The notes below the pieces were generated by a model. That model had not been told where the DNA came from and searched no databases. It saw only the letters and a program-made list of their open reading frames with translations. A DNA stretch of 41,118 nt from Isosphaeraceae bacterium (GTDB taxonomy: Bacteria; Planctomycetota; Planctomycetia; Isosphaerales; Isosphaeraceae): assembly GCA_031291845.1 (NCBI GenBank), contig JARLIH010000045.1, positions 1 to 41,118 of the forward strand. The letters are read 5' to 3'. The position numbers were made by a program, and so were the translations under genes. Shown here piece after piece: positions 35,496 to 41,118 of the stretch; the stretch's first letter is position 1, and each line of letters opens with the position of its first letter.

Positions 35496-35795
35496 TCAAC
35501 GATTCGGGCAGTTGCCCGTCGGGCACGTAGCGGCGGCCGGGTAGTAGTAGGCCGCGGTGTAGTAGTAGCCCGTTCGGGGAGCGGCCGCGGCCTGCGGAGC
35601 CGGAGCGGCTTGGGGCGCTGGGGCCGCGCTGGGCCGAGGTGCGGCGCAGGGCGCACAAGGCTGTTGGTAGGTGTAGTATCGCGGAACGGGTGCGATGTAC
35701 GCCGGCCGCCCACAGTGCCCGGTGTTGCAGTGGCGGCCGCCACCAAACAAGCCCGATGTCGCAGTGAGCGCGGTCAAAAGCACGATCGAATGCAT
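35496..35795 (-). CDS. Small secreted Cys/Tyr/Ala/Pro-rich protein, function unknown
   Basis: 99 residues. The N-terminus MHSIVLLTALTATSGLFGGG looks like a short signal peptide. The mature part has six cysteines in three pairs: HCNTGHC (C23, C28), CAPC (C47, C50) and CPTGNC (C91, C96). A Pro-Ala linker (about 51-74) and Tyr clusters (YYTY, YYYTAAYYY) fill the rest. I chose the ATG at 35795, with GAGG ten bases upstream; the frame extends to 35978 without coding character. Its own intrinsic terminator at 35404-35436 supports a real, independently transcribed gene. No known domain is recognised. The composition suggests a cross-linked or metal-binding envelope component, which is inference. Confidence 0.78.
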   Translation of the reverse strand: MHSIVLLTALTATSGLFGGGRHCNTGHCGRPAYIAPVPRYYTYQQPCAPCAAPRPSAAPAPQAAPAPQAAAAPRTGYYYTAAYYYPAAATCPTGNCPNR

Positions 35796-36404
35796 CGGCG
35801 GAACCTCTCTTCCCAATGGTGCGAGTTCGAGTGGTGAATGCGGAGTGGCTCCGCATCGGGTGCCCTTCACCCGGTTGGGCTTGGGCCATAGGCGTGTTGG
35901 CAGACCACCAGCTTCCTGACCGAAGCGGATGGCTGGACCCCGTCCATCCCAGACGCAGGTTGCCGCTCGGCGACACAAACCGACCGCACGGGTCCGGCCG
36001 CTGCCACCAAGTCGGGGCCGATTCTAGGGGGCGACCAGCGAGGCGCCAACCTCCAAAGAGGCATTCTGTGGCGAATTTTTGGAATCCATTAACTCTGATT
36101 ATTGCCTAAAATGCGTAGTTTAAAGCCGATGGTAATATCCGCACGTCAAGGTCGTTGAAGCTATGCGATTGGCTCGAAGAAGCAGCTCGGGCGAGACAAG
36201 AGGTTTGCAGACTCTGTGCCCGCTAGCATCGAGTGAGCTGGCAAGAAAGAGTATGGCTGGAGTGGCGGACGTCCGGCGATTCGGTTGACACCTGAAGGGT
36301 CCTGCCTTAAGCTGTGCGGGCCTCCCGGTGGGCTGAGGGTCATGCGGAGGTGCCAAGGGGCGGCATGAGCGGGTCGGAACCCGCCGGTGGTTCTGAAGGA
36401 AGGC
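35796..36404. other. Divergent intergenic region upstream of the glycosyltransferase
   Basis: No gene was seen. It is AT-richer at about 36060-36140. A promoter candidate for the glycosyltransferase lies at 36285-36313 (separate entry). A hairpin GCGGGT-CGGA-ACCCGC (36369-36384) sits a dozen bases before the glycosyltransferase Shine-Dalgarno and could affect its translation. Confidence 0.5.
36285..36313 (+). promoter_or_regulatory. Probable sigma70-type promoter of the glycosyltransferase gene
   Basis: A perfect TTGACA (36285-36290) and TAAGCT (36308-36313) are separated by 17 bases, and the start codon is about 90 bases downstream. The -35 is ideal and the -10 partial. Confidence 0.42.
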
Positions 36405-37658
36405 ATGTTTCCCCCCCCCCACTCCAAGAGCGAACGCCGCGCCAGCGCGCCAGGACTCGCAATGGCCATCACTTCCACCCGCCGAACGGAGGTCAGCCAG
36501 GCGGTTGAGCCAGCCCTGGCGCTGGCCGTGGCGGACGTGAATTGGTACACGACCGAGAACCTTTTCCGCGAAGTGCAGCGGCCCGGCGTCTCGACGTTAC
36601 TACTCCGATGTTTCGACTATTATAATGCCTGGATGCGAGGCATACCACCTTGGGCCTGGGGCCGCGCCCTGTCTCAATGCGGGCCGCGGCTCTGGCAGCG
36701 GGAGCTGGTGCTGCCCAGCGGCTGGATGAAGTCGTTCCCCGCGCTCGGGATGCGGCCGATCGGCCGGTCGATCCGTTCGTGGTGGAGAGAGCACGCGCCC
36801 GCGGGGAGGCTCGCGCTCGTCATGACTTATCCTCACTACTTATATCTTCGCGACATTGTCAAACCCGATTATCAGATTTATTTCAACATAGACGATTACA
36901 CTCAGTATTGGCCCCGCTGGGCGCAGCGGGTGAGCGTGCTCGAGCAGCAAGCGGTGCGTGAAGCGGACGTGACGGTGTGCGTTTCCCGGCTCCGGGCCGA
37001 GGAGTTGCGGGCCGCCGTCCCCGCGGCGGCGGAGAGGATCCGGCACCTGCCGCACGGCTCGCCGACCAACATGCTGTCCGAGCACCCCTGGGACCACCCC
37101 GCCACTCCGCCCGCCGACCTCGCGGCCATGCCCCGGCCGCTGCTCGGGTACGTGGGGAACCTCGAGGACCGTGTCGACTGGCGGCTCCTCGATCGACTGA
37201 GTGCCGCGTTCCCACACGGCTCGGTCGTTGTCGTTGGGAAGGCGTTGCCCAAGCAACGCGGCGCCTGGTACGCCGACTGCGAACGTTTCCTGGCGCGTCC
37301 CAACGTTCACGCCCTGGGTTGGCGCCCCCAGGACGTGATCCACGAGTACAACCGGTCGTTCGACGTCTGCCTGATCCCTTACCGGACCGACCACCCGTTT
37401 AACCGAGCGTGCAGTCCCACCAAGATCATGGATTACATGAGCACGGGGCGCCCGATCGTCTCCACGGCCTTGCCCGAGTGCCGGCTCTACGACCAGTTGT
37501 TCCATGTCGCGGCCGACGAGGCCGAGTTCATCGACGCCGTGCGCGAGATCCTCGCTCTCGGCTCGGACGACGGCCGGGCGCCTCAACGCTTCGACTGGGC
37601 GAGCAGCAACACCTGCCAGCGAGTTGCGGAACGATTGTTGGACTGGCTACCGGTTTGA
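36405..37658 (+). CDS. Glycosyltransferase (GT4-like, GT-B fold) with a poly-C tract at codons 3-6
   Basis: 417 residues, probably cytoplasmic or peripheral. The N-terminal half has WYTTENLFREVQRPG and YFNIDDYTQYWP (about 165). The C-terminal donor domain has LLGYVGNLEDRVDWRLL (about 246), VHALGWRPQDVIHEYNRSFDVCLIPYR (about 302) and SPTKIMDYMSTGRPIVST (about 334), the usual GT4 nucleotide-sugar region. The ATG at 36405 follows AAGGAAGG closely, and its third to sixth codons are a run of ten Cs (36411-36420). A second in-frame ATG at 36462 has AGGA seven bases upstream and could give a protein 19 residues shorter, independent of the tract. The acceptor is unknown; a surface polysaccharide or glycan role is likely but inferred. 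Confidence 0.87.
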   Translation: MFPPPHSKSERRASAPGLAMAITSTRRTEVSQAVEPALALAVADVNWYTTENLFREVQRPGVSTLLLRCFDYYNAWMRGIPPWAWGRALSQCGPRLWQRELVLPSGWMKSFPALGMRPIGRSIRSWWREHAPAGRLALVMTYPHYLYLRDIVKPDYQIYFNIDDYTQYWPRWAQRVSVLEQQAVREADVTVCVSRLRAEELRAAVPAAAERIRHLPHGSPTNMLSEHPWDHPATPPADLAAMPRPLLGYVGNLEDRVDWRLLDRLSAAFPHGSVVVVGKALPKQRGAWYADCERFLARPNVHALGWRPQDVIHEYNRSFDVCLIPYRTDHPFNRACSPTKIMDYMSTGRPIVSTALPECRLYDQLFHVAADEAEFIDAVREILALGSDDGRAPQRFDWASSNTCQRVAERLLDWLPV

Positions 37659-37920
37659 GAGCCGGATCATGCGTCCGGTCAAGCGGACTCGTCCCCACGG
37701 CACGGACGATCGTGATTCCGGTCTGGAGCCGGGTGCGAATGCTGGCTCCATTTTTGAGTGACCCGTCGCGTCGCTCTGAACTGGCTGGTAAGCTTTTCCG
37801 TCAGCCGTTTGGGATTTGCGAAATCTTGCGTCAATCCGCTTTCCCTCCTCCAGCCAACCATCACACGAAACGACGCGCGCCGGTTGCCAGCGCGTGCTGC
37901 GTTGAGCGAGAGAACTGTCG

Positions 37921-39195
37921 ATGAATGCCACGAACCGCATCAAGCTGTCGGTGATGTTCTTCCTCGAATACGTCATCTGGGGTGCGTGGCTGCCGCTCCT
38001 GGCTCTGTACCTTGGCGACGACTACCTGAAGTTCACCGGCGGTCAGCAAGCCTGGATCTTCAACGCGTTCGCGATCGCCTCGCTGACGGGCATGTTCTTC
38101 GGCGGGCAACTCGCCGACCGTTACTTCTCGCAGGAGAAGTTTCTCGCATTCAGCCACTTCGTCGGCGGGCTGTCGATCCTGGGCCTTTACTACGTCAAGT
38201 CGTTCTGGCCGTTCTTCGGACTCATGCTGCTACATTGCTTCTTTTACGTCCCCACCCTCTCGATCACCAATGCCATCGCGTTCGCAAACCTCAAGGACGC
38301 ACAGAAGGACTTCGGGTTCGTTCGGCTCTGGGGAACGATCGGCTGGATCGCCGCAAGCTGGCCCATGCTGTTCCTCCCGAAGGGCTCGGTGGGAATGATC
38401 TTCGTCTTCTCCGGCGCGGCGTCGCTCCTCCTGGCCGCGTACTGCTTGACGCTGCCGCACACCCCGCCCGCGAAGAACGAGGGCTCGTCCTTCGCGCCTT
38501 TGGAAGCGATCCGGCTGCTCGCGATCCCGAGCATCGCCGTCTTGTTCGTCGTGACCTTCTTCGACTCGCTGACCCACTACGGCTACTTCTTCTGGACGAG
38601 CCCGTACCTTAAGACGTTGGGGCTTCCGGAGAAGTGGATCGCCGCCGCGATGAGCATCGGGCAGGTGATGGAAATCCCGGCGATGGCCGTCCTGGGCTGG
38701 TTCCTGAAGCACCTGGGCTGGCGCAAGACGATGACGATCGGCATCGCCGGCCAGGCCGTCCGGTTCGGGATGTACTCCCTGGGCACGCCGGACCTTCTCT
38801 GGCTGGTAATCGGCGTCAACGTCGTGCACGGCTTTGCCTACGCGTGCTTCTTCGCAACCGTTTATATCTTCGTCGACGAGAACTTCCCGAAAGACGTCCG
38901 CTCGAGTGCGCAGAGTCTCTTCAACCTGATGATCCTCGGAATCGCGCCGTTCGCGTCCAACTCGCTGTGGGGCTGGCTCAAGGATTCGGGGGTCTTCAAA
39001 ATCGCGACGCCTGGTGGGACCGAGGGGTTCGCCTACCACCAGCTCTTCCTCGTACCGATGGGCATCGCGATTTTCGCGGCCGTACTGCTCGCGCTGTTCT
39101 TCCATCCGCCGAAGAAGTCCGAACCGGTCGGTGTCGCTGAGCTGCCGGGCGAGCCGCTGCCCAGCGAGCCTTCTCCCATGGCCGCCGGCGGGTGA
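37921..39195 (+). CDS. MFS transporter of the nucleoside:H+ symporter (NupG/XapB) type
   Basis: 424 residues with about 12 transmembrane helices. KLSVMFFLEYVIWGAWLPLLALYL opens helix 1, and GMFFGGQLADRYFSQEKFLA is the helix 2-3 loop typical of the Nuc_H_symport family. FGFVRLWGTIGWIAASW (about 138) and NEGSSFAPLEAIRLL (central loop) follow. The C-terminus is a short Pro/Glu-rich cytoplasmic tail. The ATG at 37921 has GAGAG upstream. The gene lies 262 bases after the glycosyltransferase on the same strand and ends 74 bases before the convergent ABC permease. Nucleoside uptake is the known role of the family, but planctomycete members may carry other substrates. Confidence 0.9.
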   Translation: MNATNRIKLSVMFFLEYVIWGAWLPLLALYLGDDYLKFTGGQQAWIFNAFAIASLTGMFFGGQLADRYFSQEKFLAFSHFVGGLSILGLYYVKSFWPFFGLMLLHCFFYVPTLSITNAIAFANLKDAQKDFGFVRLWGTIGWIAASWPMLFLPKGSVGMIFVFSGAASLLLAAYCLTLPHTPPAKNEGSSFAPLEAIRLLAIPSIAVLFVVTFFDSLTHYGYFFWTSPYLKTLGLPEKWIAAAMSIGQVMEIPAMAVLGWFLKHLGWRKTMTIGIAGQAVRFGMYSLGTPDLLWLVIGVNVVHGFAYACFFATVYIFVDENFPKDVRSSAQSLFNLMILGIAPFASNSLWGWLKDSGVFKIATPGGTEGFAYHQLFLVPMGIAIFAAVLLALFFHPPKKSEPVGVAELPGEPLPSEPSPMAAGG

Positions 39196-39269
39196 GCCGA
39201 GCCGACGATGGTGGGTGGTTGGGCGTGCTGGCCGGCTGAGCTACCCGACAAGACGCCCACAGCCAGGCC

Positions 39270-40835
39270 TCACGGCCCTTTGGGCAAGAGATCCCTCGAT
39301 CTGAGGTACTCTCGCGCCACGACCGCGGGATCTCGGTGCGCTTCGTCCACCTGCCGGTTGAGTCCGCGCATGGTTCGGACGTCGATCTTGCCGGCCAAGG
39401 CGTTGAGCGCATCGCGGAGCGCGGGGTGGCGCCGGAGTGCCGCTGCGGAAACGAGCGGGACGGCCTGGTAGGGGGGGAAGTAGTGGCGGTCGTCCTCGAG
39501 CTGGACGAGGTCGAACGTGCCGATCCGGCCGTCCGTCGAGTCCCCCGCGCCGAGGTCGATCGACCCCTGCGCGATCGCCTGATAGAGCAGGTTGCGATTC
39601 ATCTCGCGGGGAGCGTGCTCGAACCGGAGGCCATACGCGCGCGACAGGCCGGGAAAGCCGTCCGGCCGGTTCATGAATTCGGGACCAAAGCCGGAACGGA
39701 GCGTGGCGACGTGCTTGCTCAGGTCGGAGATCGTCCGGATGCCGAGCCGTTCCGCCTGCTCTCGGCGCATGAGTAATGCAAACGTGTTCTCAAATCCGAA
39801 CGGGTCCAGACATTCCACGCCGTCCCGTGCGAGCCCCCTGCGAACGTGCTCCAAAACCAGCGCCGGGTCGTATTCCGGCGGTTCCTTGAGAATCGTGGTC
39901 AGCCCGGTGCCCGTGTACTCGACGTAGGCGTCCAGGCCTCCGCCTTTGAGGGCGTTGTAACAGACGAGCGTCCCGCCGAGGTTGAACTTGCCGCGGTCCA
40001 CCGTCAGCGGGGTGTTCGCCTCCACCAGGTCGGCCAGCATGTGCCCGAGGATGATCATCTCGCTCCCGTCCTTCGATCCAACCACGATCGCGGCCTTTCC
40101 GTGCCGCGCGGGGAGGTCGTTCCACCAGCCCCACGCCGCGAACCCGACGAGGACGGCGACGGCACTCAGCGCAGCGGCCGCGCGCAGGCGGGAGTGCTTT
40201 GGTCGCGCTGGGTCGAGCGCGCGCTCGCCCTCTCCGAGCGCTGCGTCGCAGGCGAGCGCGAGGAGCGCTGCGGGGATGGAGCCGAGCAGGACCTGCCGCA
40301 CGTCGGAGAGTTCAACCCCGCGAAAGATGTAACTGCCGAGCCCCTTCGCGCCGATGGCGGCGGCGATCGTCGCCATGCCGACCGCGGCGACGGTGGCCAC
40401 GCGGATACCGCCGATTAGGATCGGCACGGAGAGCGGAAGTTCCACGAGGACCAGGCGCTGCCAGGCCGTCATGCCCATCCCGAGCGCGGCCTCCGCGACG
40501 CCGCGGTCGACGCTGCGCAGGCCGAGGATGGTGTTCTTGATGATCGGCAGCAGCGCATAGATCACCAGCGCAGCACGGGCCGGCGGCTTGCCGATCTGAC
40601 CGTGAAAGACAAACAGGAGGAATCCCAGAAGGGCGAGGCTGGGAACGGTCTGGAGCATGTTCGCCACGCCCAGGACCAACCGCTCGGCGTGGCGCGAGCC
40701 GGTTGCGAGGATGCCGAGTGGCACGCCGATCGCGATTCCCAGCACCAGCGCTTCGACCACGAGATCGAGGTGGGCCGCCGTCGCGGCGGCGAGCGCCCAG
40801 GCCTCGGCGGCAGTGAGCCACGGAACGGACCTCAT
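39270..40835 (-). CDS. ABC importer permease fused to substrate-binding domain (OpuC/EgtU type)
   Basis: 521 residues. Residues about 1-200 form the BPD-type permease, with the EAA-loop EAALGMGMTAWQRLVLVELP (115-134) that contacts the ATPase. One more helix (about 219-238) leads to an extracytoplasmic OpuAC-like binding domain (249-521) with IVVGSKDGSEMIILGHMLA, FNLGGTLVCYNALKGG and DAYVEYTGTGLTTIL. The frame is open to 40940, but the ATG at 40835 overlaps the ATPase stop by four bases (ATGA), the classic coupling signal, and is clearly the start. Such fusions carry glycine betaine, choline, carnitine or ergothioneine. The sequence alone does not fix the substrate. Confidence 0.92.
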   Translation of the reverse strand: MRSVPWLTAAEAWALAAATAAHLDLVVEALVLGIAIGVPLGILATGSRHAERLVLGVANMLQTVPSLALLGFLLFVFHGQIGKPPARAALVIYALLPIIKNTILGLRSVDRGVAEAALGMGMTAWQRLVLVELPLSVPILIGGIRVATVAAVGMATIAAAIGAKGLGSYIFRGVELSDVRQVLLGSIPAALLALACDAALGEGERALDPARPKHSRLRAAAALSAVAVLVGFAAWGWWNDLPARHGKAAIVVGSKDGSEMIILGHMLADLVEANTPLTVDRGKFNLGGTLVCYNALKGGGLDAYVEYTGTGLTTILKEPPEYDPALVLEHVRRGLARDGVECLDPFGFENTFALLMRREQAERLGIRTISDLSKHVATLRSGFGPEFMNRPDGFPGLSRAYGLRFEHAPREMNRNLLYQAIAQGSIDLGAGDSTDGRIGTFDLVQLEDDRHYFPPYQAVPLVSAAALRRHPALRDALNALAGKIDVRTMRGLNRQVDEAHRDPAVVAREYLRSRDLLPKGP

Positions 40836-41118
40836 GACGAACGACCCATCGCGGAGGCGCTCACGGACGACGTCTCCTGCAGGAACGCGCGGACAAAGTC
40901 GTTCGCGGGGTGCTCTTGCAACTCCTCGCTCGTTCCCCACTGAACGACCCGCCCCTGGTCGAGCAGGGCGAGCCGATCGGCCATGCGGAAGGCTTCACGG
41001 ACGTCGTGGGTGACGAGGACCACGGTGGTCCCTAACCTCCGTTGGAGCGCTCGGAACTCGTCCTGGAGCTCCCGGCGCGTGATCGGGTCGAGTGCTCCGA
41101 AGGGTTCGTCCATGAGCA
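40832..41118 (-). CDS. ABC transporter ATPase, C-terminal part (5' end outside window)
   Basis: The last 94 codons of an OpuCA/ProV-type ATPase. The visible part begins in Walker B (LLMDEPFGALDP, where the catalytic Glu follows the Asp), then has the H-switch VLVTHDVREAF, and ends LLDQGRVVQWGTSEELQEHP, NDFVRAFL. There is no CBS pair after the ATPase core, unlike the long ProV/OpuCA forms. Its TGA overlaps the permease start, so the two are translated together. Confidence 0.92.
   Translation of the reverse strand, partial: LMDEPFGALDPITRRELQDEFRALQRRLGTTVVLVTHDVREAFRMADRLALLDQGRVVQWGTSEELQEHPANDFVRAFLQETSSVSASAMGRSS

Overview
The window is GC-rich chromosomal DNA that looks like a planctomycete, probably from the Isosphaeraceae/Gemmatales side. 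The evidence is three proteins with the N-terminal planctomycete extracellular signature (LEDRxLLS/A), a DUF1559 pseudopilin-like protein, a DUF1573 secreted protein, SEC-C/TPR proteins and a 4089-residue mosaic surface protein. The taxonomic call is inferred from protein content alone. No rRNA, tRNA, CRISPR array, insertion sequence or phage gene was seen.

Layout. (1) 1-3253, minus: the 5' part of an S8/S53-like secreted protease (3' end outside the window) and a small LEDRALLS-motif protein. (2) 3649-5139, plus: a SAM methyltransferase with an unusual Cys/His-rich tail, convergent across an inverted repeat with (3) 5266-8276, minus: a YihX-like HAD phosphatase, a DUF1559 protein and a fumarylacetoacetase-family enzyme. 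(4) 8576-10018, minus: selA, with no selB or selC beside it. (5) 10918-23187, plus: the giant extracellular protein (two beta-propeller regions, three proprotein-convertase P-like domains, a ladder of Ig-like repeats, SbsA-type Ig domains), closed by a strong hairpin terminator. (6) 23288-31013, minus, all co-directional: a SEC-C/TPR protein, its SEC-C-less paralogue, hisI, a class V aminotransferase and serA. The last two plausibly supply serine together. (7) 31146-32012, plus: an S1/P1 nuclease, convergent with (8) 32022-33879, minus: a TerC-family membrane protein and two STAS-domain genes. (9) 34334-35323, plus: a DUF1573 secreted protein. (10) 35496-35795, minus: a small Cys/Tyr-rich secreted protein with a clear intrinsic terminator. 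(11) 36405-39195, plus: a glycosyltransferase with a ten-C tract just after its start codon, then a nucleoside-symporter-type MFS protein. (12) 39270-41118, minus: an OpuC/EgtU-type ABC importer whose permease is fused to its binding protein, plus the 3' part of its ATPase.

Most genes are ordinary metabolism and transport. The second-look items are the giant mosaic protein with its recently duplicated two-domain Ig unit, the SEC-C/TPR paralogue pair with a shared unnamed region, the Cys-tailed methyltransferase, the STAS pair in which one member lacks the phosphoacceptor serine, and the poly-C tract at the start of the glycosyltransferase. No multi-gene system that I would call clearly new is visible. 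These are individual leads.
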